Made by a program: the position numbers and the translations under genes
Assembly: GCA_020438665.1 (NCBI GenBank)
Contig: JAGQUE010000296.1
Coordinates: 1 to 9,769 of the forward strand
From: Nocardioidaceae bacterium
GTDB taxonomy: Bacteria > Actinomycetota > Actinomycetes > Propionibacteriales > Nocardioidaceae
DNA length: 9,769 nucleotides
Direction of reading: 5' to 3'
The notes under the pieces: model-generated
The model's input: the letters and a program-made list of their open reading frames with translations, nothing else
The model's database searches: none
What the model was told of the DNA's origin: nothing
In this document: positions 1 to 6,401 of the stretch, in pieces
Numbering within the stretch: the first letter of the stretch is position 1
Layout: every line of letters starts with the position of its first letter

Positions 1-919
1 GGCACAACTGCAGCCAGTACTCATCGAGGGTGCTGGCACCGCTGGTGGCGCGGTGATGAACACCACCGAGGTCGAGAACTACCCCGGCTTCCGCGACGGC
101 ATCATGGGCCCGGCCCTGATGGACGAGATGCGGGCCCAGGCGGAGCGCTTCGGCGCCGAGCTGATCCCCGACGACGTGGTCGAGGTCGACCTGACCGGCG
201 ACATCAAGGTCGTCAAGACCGCGACCGAGACCTACCGTGCCCGCGCGGTGATCCTGTCCACCGGCTCCGGCTACCGCAAGCTCGGGCTGCCCCTGGAGTC
301 CGAGCTCTCCGGCCGAGGTGTCTCGTGGTGTGCGACCTGTGACGGCTTCTTCTTCCGCGACCAGGAGATCGCCGTGGTCGGCGGCGGGGACTCGGCCATC
401 GAGGAGGCGACCTTCCTCACGCGGTTCGCGGCCAAGGTCTATCTCATCCACCGCCGTGACGAGCTGCGCGCCTCCAAGATCATGCAGGAGCGGGCCTTCG
501 GCGACCCCAAGCTCGAGATCGTGTGGAACTCCGAGATCGCCGAGCTGCACGGTGAGGGCAAGCTCGCCTCGGTGACCCTGCGCGACACCGTCACCGGCGC
601 GACGCGGCCGCTGGGGGTCACCGGCCTGTTCATCGCGATCGGTCACGACCCGCGCTCGGAGCTGCTCACCGGTCAGGTCGACCTCGACGAGAACGGCTAT
701 GTCATCGTCGACCACCCCAGCACCCACACCAACCTGCCCGGCGTCTTCGCGTGTGGCGACCTGGTCGACCACCACTACCGCCAGGCCATCACGGCCGCCG
801 GCACCGGCTGCTCGGCCGCCCTCGACGCGGAGCGCTACGTCGCCACCCTCGACCACGCCGCGTCCACGGCCGGCTCGGCCGAGGAGACTGCCCGCGAGGT
901 GGCTGCCCCCCTCGGCTGA
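1..919 (+). CDS. trxB: Thioredoxin reductase (NADPH), 5'-truncated by the window edge
   Basis: This flavoenzyme passes electrons from NADPH through FAD and a redox disulfide to thioredoxin in the cytoplasm. The reading frame is open from base 2, so the gene begins upstream. About 305 residues are visible, and the missing N-terminus should hold the FAD-binding GxGxxG. Visible hallmarks are the TEVENYPGF segment near the edge, the active-site WCATCD (cysteine codons 329-331 and 338-340), the NADPH-binding GGGDSA, the HRR motif that usually contacts the NADPH 2'-phosphate, and the C-terminal FAD-contacting [10 protein letters not shown] followed by a TAAGTGC helix. The stop is TGA at 917-919. 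trxA follows on the same strand after 157 bp, the usual trxB-trxA pairing. No frameshift or missing catalytic residue is seen. The promoter lies outside the window. Confidence 0.97.
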   Translation, partial: AQLQPVLIEGAGTAGGAVMNTTEVENYPGFRDGIMGPALMDEMRAQAERFGAELIPDDVVEVDLTGDIKVVKTATETYRARAVILSTGSGYRKLGLPLESELSGRGVSWCATCDGFFFRDQEIAVVGGGDSAIEEATFLTRFAAKVYLIHRRDELRASKIMQERAFGDPKLEIVWNSEIAELHGEGKLASVTLRDTVTGATRPLGVTGLFIAIGHDPRSELLTGQVDLDENGYVIVDHPSTHTNLPGVFACGDLVDHHYRQAITAAGTGCSAALDAERYVATLDHAASTAGSAEETAREVAAPLG

Positions 920-1008
920 ACCCTCGGTCGGCCCCCGAGCTGTTCCCCTCGTCGACGGAGCGACACCGGTCCGGTCGCGGCCGTGCGGCACCCGTCGTAC
1001 GGCGCGCC

Positions 1009-1036
1009 CGGAACAAAAGGTCGGTGCCGTGATGTT
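1009..1036 (+). promoter_or_regulatory. Putative SigR/SigH-type promoter of trxA
   Basis: A -35-like CGGAACA at 1009-1015 is followed, after 17 nt, by TGTT at 1033-1036. This fits the known SigR (Streptomyces)/SigH (Mycobacterium) pattern GGAAY-N(about 16-19)-GTT, whose regulon includes thioredoxin genes. Transcription would start roughly at 1043-1047, giving a 5' leader of about 30 nt that includes the trxA ribosome site. The match is by eye and no expression data are available. Confidence 0.6.
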
Positions 1037-1064
1037 GACTCCCTGCAACCCGAACCCACGTTCT

Positions 1065-1069
1065 AGGAG
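1065..1069 (+). promoter_or_regulatory. Shine-Dalgarno of trxA (decides the GTG start)
   Basis: AGGAG ends 7 nt before GTG 1077-1079, but 13 nt before the in-frame ATG 1083-1085. The spacing favours the GTG as the start. Confidence 0.75.
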
Positions 1070-1076
1070 CACAACC

Positions 1077-1400
1077 GTGTCCATGTCCCATGTGACCGAT
1101 GGCGAGTTCGACGCCGTCGTCCTCAAGTCCGACAAGCCCGTCCTCGTCGACTTCTGGGCCGAGTGGTGCGGTCCCTGCCGCCAGGTCTCGCCGATCCTCG
1201 AGGAGATCGCCGGTGAGCACGGCGACAAGATGGGCTTCGTCAAGATGAACGTCGACGAGAACCCCATCACGCCGTCGACCTACATGATCACCGGCATCCC
1301 GACCATCAACGTCTATCAGGGTGGAGAGGTCGTGAAGTCGATCATCGGCGCACGTCCCAAGGCCGCCATCATGAAGGAGCTCGCCGACTTCCTCGGCTGA
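1077..1400 (+). CDS. trxA: Thioredoxin
   Basis: This small cytoplasmic dithiol oxidoreductase is reduced by TrxB and reduces protein disulfides, for example in ribonucleotide reductase and peroxiredoxins. The protein has 107 residues, the normal thioredoxin length, and is a single thioredoxin fold. Counting from GTG 1077, the active site is WCGPC with cysteines at 31 and 34. The buried acid is Asp25 and the cis-proline is Pro75 in GIPT. The start was chosen by Shine-Dalgarno spacing, with ATG 1083 as the alternative. The C-terminus ADFLG is typical. It lies downstream of trxB and has a likely SigR/SigH-type promoter of its own. It converges on the acetyltransferase gene 39 bp away. Mycobacterial trxC occupies the same place. 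Confidence 0.96.
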   Translation: MSMSHVTDGEFDAVVLKSDKPVLVDFWAEWCGPCRQVSPILEEIAGEHGDKMGFVKMNVDENPITPSTYMITGIPTINVYQGGEVVKSIIGARPKAAIMKELADFLG

Positions 1401-1418
1401 GCCACGCGTTCCACCCCG

Positions 1419-1442
1419 TGATCCGGGCGCTGCCCCGGATCA
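1419..1442. terminator. Bidirectional hairpin between trxA and the GNAT gene
   Basis: TGATCCGGG at 1419-1427 pairs perfectly over 9 bp with CCCGGATCA at 1434-1442, around a 6-nt loop. It lies between two converging genes and includes the stop codon of the minus-strand gene (1440-1442). There is no T-tract on either side, so it would be a GC-rich actinobacterial-type hairpin rather than a classical intrinsic terminator. Confidence 0.55.
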
Positions 1443-2078
1443 GTCCTCGGCCGTGCGCATGGGCGCCTCGGCCGAGGGCTTGGGGGCGGGTCGCACCGCC
1501 CCGACCAGCCGCTCGAGGGCCTGCTCGACCTCTTCGCGCCAGCTGAGCGCCGTGCGCAGCTCCATGCGCATCCGCGGCGACGTGCTGTGGGCGCGCTGGG
1601 TCTTGAAGCCCACGCTGCCCAGGAAGTCCGCCGGGAGCACACAGTCCCGAGGGCCCCGAGAGTCGCCGAACGCCTCGATCGCCGTCACCGTCTTGCGCTT
1701 GATCAAGTCGCGGGCCATCCCCTGGACGAGCATCCGGGCCAGTCCCCCGCCGCGGTGCTTCGGGGCGACATAGGCGGTGGAGAGCAGCACGGCGTCCGGC
1801 GAGACCGGAGCCGTCGGGAATACCGCGGCGCCAGGGAAGTAGACCGGCGGGGCATAGATCGCCATCCCGACCGGGCGGTCGTCGACGAGGACCACCCGGC
1901 CGCACGAGCCCCACTCACGCAGCACCCGCGAGACCCACGCCTCCTTCTCGGCCGCGCGCTCCGCTGCGGGCACACGCATCCGACGCACCGGATCGAGCTC
2001 CCAGAACAGACACTCGCGGCAGTTGTCGGGCATCTCGCGGAGCAGGTCGAGGGTCAGCCGGACGATCTTGCGGGACAA
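1440..2078 (-). CDS. GNAT-family N-acetyltransferase, Rv3916c-like
   Basis: This is a predicted acetyl-CoA-dependent acetyltransferase with an unknown substrate, 212 residues from the preferred start. The N-terminus RKIVRLTLDLL is followed by a CxxC pair (Cys20, Cys23) in CRECLFWELD, a signature I recall for this actinobacterial family beside parB. The acetyl-CoA-binding motif is HRGGGLA at about 108-114, preceded by the strand VLLSTAYVAP. The C-terminal FLGSVGF and MRMELR match the end of the GNAT fold. TTG 2078-2076 is preferred because GAGGAGG sits 5 nt upstream and family homology begins there. An in-frame ATG at 2153 would add 25 low-complexity residues and remains possible. The gene converges on trxA and diverges from the aminotransferase. 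Fold confidence is good; the biochemical role is unknown. Confidence 0.85.
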   Translation of the reverse strand: MSRKIVRLTLDLLREMPDNCRECLFWELDPVRRMRVPAAERAAEKEAWVSRVLREWGSCGRVVLVDDRPVGMAIYAPPVYFPGAAVFPTAPVSPDAVLLSTAYVAPKHRGGGLARMLVQGMARDLIKRKTVTAIEAFGDSRGPRDCVLPADFLGSVGFKTQRAHSTSPRMRMELRTALSWREEVEQALERLVGAVRPAPKPSAEAPMRTAED

Positions 2079-2210
2079 CGCTGCCTCCTCGTCGGCTCGC
2101 GGACCGGTCGGACCGCCCAGGTGGCGGGCCGGGCGTGCGCCCGCCGCCGTCATCGTTCATGCTAGTGCGGTGCGAGGTCGTCGGTGCCGAGTTGGAGACG
2201 AGCAGGGTTG
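2079..2210. promoter_or_regulatory. Divergent promoter region between GNAT and aminotransferase genes
   Basis: This 132-bp gap must hold the promoters of both divergent genes. Minus-strand TAGCAT (2164-2159) fits a TANNNT -10 element for the GNAT gene. A 7-bp perfect hairpin, GGCGGGC 2123-2129 with GCCCGCC 2139-2145, lies in what would be the GNAT 5' leader. No clear -35 or -10 was found for the plus-strand gene. In DNA this GC-rich, such hairpins can arise by chance. Confidence 0.4.
2084..2090 (-). promoter_or_regulatory. Shine-Dalgarno of the GNAT gene (supports the TTG start)
   Basis: On the minus strand, GAGGAGG lies 5 nt upstream of TTG 2078-2076. It is a near-perfect anti-16S match and is the reason the TTG is chosen over the upstream ATG at 2153. 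Confidence 0.7.
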
Positions 2211-3533
2211 ATGGACTCCTCCCCTGCCCGGAGCGCCAGCACGCGGCTGGACTCCTATGTCGACCGCTACGCCGCGCGCACCGCCGGCATGACCGCCTCG
2301 GAGATCAGGGCGCTGTTCGCGGTCGCGTCCCGGCCCGAGGTGGTCTCGCTGGCCGGTGGCATGCCCAACATCTCGGGGCTGCCCATGGACGTCGTGGGTG
2401 AGGCGCTCACCGAGCTGATCACGACGCAGGGTCAGGTCGCCCTCCAGTACGGCTCCGGCCAGGGTGACCCGCGACTGCGGGAGCAGATCTGCGACGTCAT
2501 GCGGCTCGAGGGGATCGAGGCCCACCCGGACGACGTGGTGGTGACCGTCGGCTCCCAGCAGGCGGTCGACCTCGTCACCCGCATCTTCTGCGATCCCGGC
2601 GACGTCGTGATCTGCGAGGCACCGTCCTATGTCGGGGCCCTCGGGGTCTTCAAGGCCTACCAGGTCGACGTCGTCCACGCCGAGATGGACGCCGACGGGC
2701 TCGTGCCCGAGGCACTCCACCAGGCGATCACCGCCACCAAGGCGGCGGGCAAGCGGATCAAGTTCCTCTACACGATCCCCAACTTCCACAACCCTGCCGG
2801 CGTGACGCTCTCGGCGGCCCGGCGTTCCGAGGTGCTCGACATCTGCCGCCGTGAGGACATCCTCGTCCTCGAGGACAATCCCTATGGGCTGCTGGGTTTC
2901 GACGGGGATCCGATGCGGGCGATTCGTGCCGACGAGGCCGAGGGCGTCATCTATCTCGGCTCGTTCTCCAAGACCTTCGCCCCTGGCTTCCGGGTCGGCT
3001 GGGCGCTCGCGCCGCACGCCGTACGCGAGAAGCTGGTGCTGGCCCAGGAGTCGGCGACGCTGTGCCCCCCGTCGTTCTCCCAGCTCGCGATCTCGGCCTA
3101 TCTGGCCAAGTACGACTGGCAGGGCCAGATCAAGGCGTTCCAGGAGATGTATCGCGAGCGTCGTGACGCCATGGTGTCCTCGCTGTCGGATCTGATGCCG
3201 GCGGCCTGCTCGTGGAACGTGCCGGGGGGCGGCTTCTATGTCTGGCTCCAGCTTCCGCCCGGCATCGATGCCAAGGCGATGCTGCCGCGGGCCGTCACGG
3301 CTCGGGTGGCCTATGTGCCCGGCACCGGCTTCTATGCCGACGGCTTCGGCTCGCGTTTCATGCGGCTGTCCTACTGCTACCCCACGCCGGAGCGGATCCG
3401 GGAGGGCGTGCACCGGCTGGCCGGCGTTCTCAACGCCGAGATGGAGCTGCGGGAGACGTTCGGGGCGGCCGCGCCCGGACGCGAGCTCGAGCAGCGCAGC
3501 GGCTATGACACGCCGAGCACCGATCTGACCTGA
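2211..3533 (+). CDS. PLP-dependent class I/II aminotransferase (COG1167-like, no GntR domain)
   Basis: This fold-type I aminotransferase has 440 residues from ATG 2211. The Schiff-base lysine is Lys254 in GSFSKTFAPG. Other cofactor and substrate contacts are YGSGQGDPRLRE near residue 80, NFHNPAG (191-197), DNPYG (Asp222, Tyr225) and the carboxylate-binding Arg385 in MRLSY. The sequence resembles the catalytic half of MocR-like and 2-aminoadipate aminotransferases, but it lacks an N-terminal winged-helix domain, so it should be an enzyme rather than a regulator. The amino donor and acceptor cannot be read from the sequence. TTG 2208 and GTG 2184 are alternative starts, and no strong Shine-Dalgarno is seen for any of them. 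It leads a co-directional run with the ligase-family gene (22-nt gap) and the acyltransferase gene. Confidence 0.9.
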   Translation: MDSSPARSASTRLDSYVDRYAARTAGMTASEIRALFAVASRPEVVSLAGGMPNISGLPMDVVGEALTELITTQGQVALQYGSGQGDPRLREQICDVMRLEGIEAHPDDVVVTVGSQQAVDLVTRIFCDPGDVVICEAPSYVGALGVFKAYQVDVVHAEMDADGLVPEALHQAITATKAAGKRIKFLYTIPNFHNPAGVTLSAARRSEVLDICRREDILVLEDNPYGLLGFDGDPMRAIRADEAEGVIYLGSFSKTFAPGFRVGWALAPHAVREKLVLAQESATLCPPSFSQLAISAYLAKYDWQGQIKAFQEMYRERRDAMVSSLSDLMPAACSWNVPGGGFYVWLQLPPGIDAKAMLPRAVTARVAYVPGTGFYADGFGSRFMRLSYCYPTPERIREGVHRLAGVLNAEMELRETFGAAAPGRELEQRSGYDTPSTDLT

Positions 3534-3545
3534 CCCTCACATGCC

Positions 3546-3551
3546 AGGAGG
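3546..3551 (+). promoter_or_regulatory. Shine-Dalgarno of the ligase gene (decides the ATG 3556 start)
   Basis: AGGAGG lies 4 nt upstream of ATG 3556. The earlier in-frame ATG at 3541 has no such site and would place AGGAGG inside the coding region, so 3556 is preferred. Confidence 0.7.
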
Positions 3552-3555
3552 CAGC

Positions 3556-4551
3556 ATGAGCTCCCCATCGCCGGAGGAGGCGACCCCCGCCAGCCGCGGT
3601 ACGGTCCTGGTGTTGGCCGGCGGGCTCTCCCACGAGCGCGACGTGTCGCTCCGGTCGGGCCGACGCGTCGCCGAGGCGCTGCGTGGCACCGGGCTCGAGG
3701 TCGTCGAGCGGGACGTGGACGCCTCGCTGATGACCTCGCTTCGGGACGAGCCGCCCGCCTGCGTGGTGCCGATGTTGCATGGAGAGACTGGTGAGGATGG
3801 TGCGATCCGTGAGGTGCTCGAGCTGATCGGGCTGCCCTATGTCGGGTCTGGTCCCCAGGCCTGTCGGGTGGCGTTCAACAAGCCGGTGGCCAAGGCCGTC
3901 GTGGCGGCGGCCGGCATCGCCACGCCCGACTCGGTGACGCTCCCCCACCAGACCTTCCGCGAGCTGGGTGCGGCCGCCGTCATGGAGGCCCTGGTGGCCA
4001 GGCTCGGCCTGCCGCTGATGGTCAAGCCGACCCAGAGCGGCTCCGCACTCGGCTGCGCCGTCGTCCGCACAGCCGCGGAGCTACCGGCCGCCATGGTGAA
4101 CGCGTTCGCCTATGGCGACGAGGCGATCCTGGAGAGGTTCGTGGCCGGCATCGAGGTCGCCGTACCCGTGATCGACGACGGGAGCGGCCCGCGCGCGTGG
4201 CCGGCGGTCGGGATCCGGCCGGACGGCGGCGTCTATGACTACACGGCGCGCTACACCGCCGGGGCGACGGAGTTCGAGGTGCCCCCACCATTGCCTGGCG
4301 CCGTGCTGGACGAGTGTGCCCGGGTCGCGGTCACCGCTCATGAGGTGCTGGGGCTGCGCGACCTCTCCCGCTCCGACCTGATCGTCGACGCCGACGGGAC
4401 CGTCTGGTTCCTGGAAGTGAACGTGGCTCCCGGGTTCACCGAGACGTCGCTGGTGCCGTTGTCGATCCAGGCCGGCGAGGCGGATCTGGGGGTCGTCTGC
4501 CGCGGCCTGGTTCGCGCCGCCGTGGCCCGCGCGGGTGGCCCGAATGCGTGA
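3556..4551 (+). CDS. D-alanine--D-alanine ligase family protein (ATP-grasp)
   Basis: This ATP-grasp enzyme has 331 residues. If it is a true Ddl, it makes the D-Ala-D-Ala dipeptide of peptidoglycan precursors in the cytoplasm. Visible motifs are the N-terminal AGGLSHERDVSL (Glu27, equivalent to the Ddl catalytic Glu), HGETGEDG at about 75-82, VKPTQSGSALG with the Ser of the catalytic loop, VYDYTARY at about 226-233 (equivalent of the catalytic Tyr), RSD (272-274), and the metal-binding FLEVNVAPGFTETSLVP (Glu287, Asn289). Several family positions differ: FNK for the usual MDK, GSA for GSS, and AIRE for the usual IQG. It may therefore be a paralogue with another substrate. Actinobacteria usually have a separate housekeeping ddl elsewhere. 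It follows the aminotransferase by 22 nt and overlaps plsC by 8 nt. Confidence 0.82.
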   Translation: MSSPSPEEATPASRGTVLVLAGGLSHERDVSLRSGRRVAEALRGTGLEVVERDVDASLMTSLRDEPPACVVPMLHGETGEDGAIREVLELIGLPYVGSGPQACRVAFNKPVAKAVVAAAGIATPDSVTLPHQTFRELGAAAVMEALVARLGLPLMVKPTQSGSALGCAVVRTAAELPAAMVNAFAYGDEAILERFVAGIEVAVPVIDDGSGPRAWPAVGIRPDGGVYDYTARYTAGATEFEVPPPLPGAVLDECARVAVTAHEVLGLRDLSRSDLIVDADGTVWFLEVNVAPGFTETSLVPLSIQAGEADLGVVCRGLVRAAVARAGGPNA

Positions 4552-5326
4552 CCGCACCTATCCCACGGTCATCCGCGGCTGCCGCGTTGCGTTCAGGCTG
4601 CTGGGTCAAGACGTCGTGCTGGCGGGACTCGAGCACGTCCCCGAGACCGGTGGCTTCCTGTTGGCGTCCAACCACATCTCCTATGTCGACTTCGTCTATG
4701 CCGGCCTCGCCGCCGTCGAACGAGGTCGGTTGCCACGGTTCATGGCCAAGCGCGAGCTGTTCAGGGCCAAGGGGCTCGGTTCCTTGATGCGGTCGATGCA
4801 CCACATCGAGGTGGACCGCGACGAGGGCGCGGCGTCGTTCCGCACCGCTGTGACCTATCTCAGGGCGGACGAGGCTGTCGGGATCTTCCCAGAGGCCACG
4901 ATCTCGCGCGCCTATGAGCTCAAGGAGTTCAAGACCGGGGCGGTGCGCATCGCCGCCGCGGCCGGCGTCCCGATCCTGCCGACAATCGTGTGGGGCACCC
5001 AACGGCTGGCTCCCAAGGGCCGCAAGCGCGACTACACCCGCGGCCGCACCATCACCATCACGGTCGGCGCGCCGATCACGCCCGGCGGTGTGGACCCCGA
5101 GGTCGACACGGCCGCACTCAAGGCGGCGATGTCGGCACTGCTCGACACCGCGATCCGCACCCACCCCGACAAGGAGCCGGACGCCTGGTGGGTCCCCGCC
5201 TCCTACGGCGGCACCGCACCCACCCTGGAGCAGGCGCGTGAGCTCGAGGCCGAGGACCGCCGCCGTCGCCTCGAGAAGCGCCTCGCCGAGCGTCAAAAGA
5301 AGGTCGCTAAGTCGAGAAAACGATAA
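4544..5326 (+). CDS. 1-acyl-sn-glycerol-3-phosphate acyltransferase family protein (PlsC-like)
   Basis: This is a predicted membrane-associated acyltransferase of the LPLAT family, moving an acyl chain from acyl-CoA or acyl-ACP to lysophosphatidate or a related acceptor. It has 260 residues. Motif I, NHX4D, is Asn43-His44-Ile-Ser-Tyr-Val-Asp49. Motif II is the KRELF region at 69-73. Motif III is FPEAT at 115-119, a variant of FPEGT, followed by EFKTGA. The C-terminal 34 residues (about 227-260) form a highly charged, K/R- and E-rich helix likely to be coiled. ATG 4544 overlaps the ligase stop by 8 nt and has GGGTGG 5 nt upstream; GTG 4535 is an alternative. The overlap suggests translational coupling. 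The real acceptor is unknown. Confidence 0.88.
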   Translation: MRDRTYPTVIRGCRVAFRLLGQDVVLAGLEHVPETGGFLLASNHISYVDFVYAGLAAVERGRLPRFMAKRELFRAKGLGSLMRSMHHIEVDRDEGAASFRTAVTYLRADEAVGIFPEATISRAYELKEFKTGAVRIAAAAGVPILPTIVWGTQRLAPKGRKRDYTRGRTITITVGAPITPGGVDPEVDTAALKAAMSALLDTAIRTHPDKEPDAWWVPASYGGTAPTLEQARELEAEDRRRRLEKRLAERQKKVAKSRKR

Positions 5327-5444
5327 GTCGACTCTTAGAGTTGGGTGGGCGTAGGACCCTCGTTCGGCCCCATCGACAGGGGTTTGGGTCAGGAACGGGT
5401 AGTTTGCGTCCGACGGACAGGTGGCCAGCGGAGGCTAGGCGGCC
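5327..5444. other. Convergent intergenic region, plsC / parB
   Basis: The 118 bp between the two stop codons hold no gene. They contain the odd palindrome ACTCTTAGAGT (5331-5341), a larger hairpin (5355-5390), and the odd palindrome GTCCGACGGAC (5408-5418). The likely function is transcription termination in both directions. Confidence 0.6.
5355..5390. terminator. Candidate bidirectional terminator hairpin between plsC and parB
   Basis: GACCC (5355-5359) pairs with GGGTC (5386-5390). CCCC (5368-5371) pairs with GGGG (5379-5382) across a 7-nt loop, with an asymmetric internal loop between the two stems. There is no long T-tract. The position between converging operons supports termination, but the fold is judged by eye. 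Confidence 0.4.
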
Positions 5445-6401
5445 TCAGATCGGGCGGTCGCTGCGATTGCGGGGGTCCATGATGTCGACGATCCGCTGCA
5501 GGTCCTCCAGCGTCGCGAACTCCACGGTGATCTTGCCCTTCGCCCGGCCCAGGTCGATCTTGACCCGCGTCTCGAGTCGGTCCGACAGCCGGTCGGCGAG
5601 GTCCACCAGACCGGGCGCCACCGGCTTGCGGCGCACCTGACGGGCGTGCCGCTCCTCGGCCGCGCCGAGCGACACGATCTCCTCGAGGCCCCGCACGCTG
5701 ATGCCTTCCGCGACCACGCGCGAGGCGAGCCGGTCCTGGAGCTCGGCGCTGTCGACCGACAGCAGCGCCCGGGCGTGCCCAGCCGAGAGGACCCCCGCCG
5801 CGACGCGACGCTGGACGGCCGGGGGGAGCTTGAGCAGCCGGATGGTGTTACTGATCTGGGGACGTGAGCGGCCGATGCGCTGGGCGAGGTCCTCGTGGGT
5901 GCAGGAGAAGTCGTCGAGGAGCTGCTGGTAGGCCGCCGCCTCCTCCAGTGGATTGAGCTGTGACCGGTGGAGGTTCTCCAGCAGGGCGTCACGCAGCATG
6001 GCGGTGTCGTCGGTCTCGCGGACGATCGCGGGGATCGTGGTGAGCCCGGCGGCCTGCGACGCCCGCCAGCGCCGCTCCCCCATCACCAGTTCGTAGTGGT
6101 CGTCGGCGACACGGCGTACGACGACCGGCTGCAGCAGCCCGATCTCCCCGATGGAGAAGACCAGCTCGGCCATCGCCTCCTCATCGAAGACTTGGCGCGG
6201 CTGCTTGGCGTTGGGCCGGATGTGGTCGATCGGGAGCTCGGCGAACGACGCACCGGCCACCGGGGCCAGGATCGGTCCCGTGGCCTCGGGCACGTCACTC
6301 GGCGGCGTGCCGGCGTAGGGCGCCTCCTCGACGACGGGAGCGGTCGGGATCAGCGAGCCGAGCCCACGCCCGAGGCCACGGCGTTTGGGGGTGGTGTTCA
6401 T
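5445..6401 (-). CDS. parB: Chromosome-partitioning protein ParB
   Basis: This protein binds parS sites near the origin, loads as a CTP-dependent sliding clamp and works with ParA to segregate origins. It has 318 residues. The N-terminal [14 protein letters not shown] is the ParA-contacting segment. Next come QPRQVFDEE near residue 67, the CTP-binding GERRWRA (108-114), the [16 protein letters not shown] region (about 140-155), a helix-turn-helix around 168-202 ([15 protein letters not shown]), and [12 protein letters not shown]-terminal dimerization domain ends the protein. The start ATG 6401 is preceded by AAGGGAG with 7-nt spacing and overlaps the parA stop in ATGA, which suggests translational coupling. 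Two parS sites lie upstream in the same operon (7352-7367, 8230-8245). No missing motif is seen. Confidence 0.97.
   Translation of the reverse strand: MNTTPKRRGLGRGLGSLIPTAPVVEEAPYAGTPPSDVPEATGPILAPVAGASFAELPIDHIRPNAKQPRQVFDEEAMAELVFSIGEIGLLQPVVVRRVADDHYELVMGERRWRASQAAGLTTIPAIVRETDDTAMLRDALLENLHRSQLNPLEEAAAYQQLLDDFSCTHEDLAQRIGRSRPQISNTIRLLKLPPAVQRRVAAGVLSAGHARALLSVDSAELQDRLASRVVAEGISVRGLEEIVSLGAAEERHARQVRRKPVAPGLVDLADRLSDRLETRVKIDLGRAKGKITVEFATLEDLQRIVDIMDPRNRSDRPI

Larger units (their letters stand above)
920..1076 (+). other. trxB-trxA intergenic region
   Basis: These 157 bp separate trxB from trxA and hold no convincing gene. They contain a weak 5-bp hairpin just after trxB (923-927 with 935-939), a short odd palindrome ACCGGTCCGGT at 965-975, a SigR/SigH-like promoter at 1009-1036, and the trxA Shine-Dalgarno at 1065-1069. 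The length and the promoter suggest that trxA can be transcribed apart from trxB. Confidence 0.7.

Noticed and set aside
923..939. Small hairpin (CTCGG / CCGAG) just after trxB as a terminator
   Set aside because: A 5-bp stem without T-tract is common in this base composition, and trxA may be co-transcribed in part.
1815..1821. GGGAATA inside the GNAT gene as another SigR/SigH -35 element
   Set aside because: There is no GTT at the right spacing downstream, and it lies within coding sequence.
2157..3413. A long open frame on the minus strand (418 codons) opposite the aminotransferase
   Set aside because: It is the antisense shadow of a clearly homologous gene in GC-rich DNA. Its product is rich in Arg, Gly and His without any recognisable domain.
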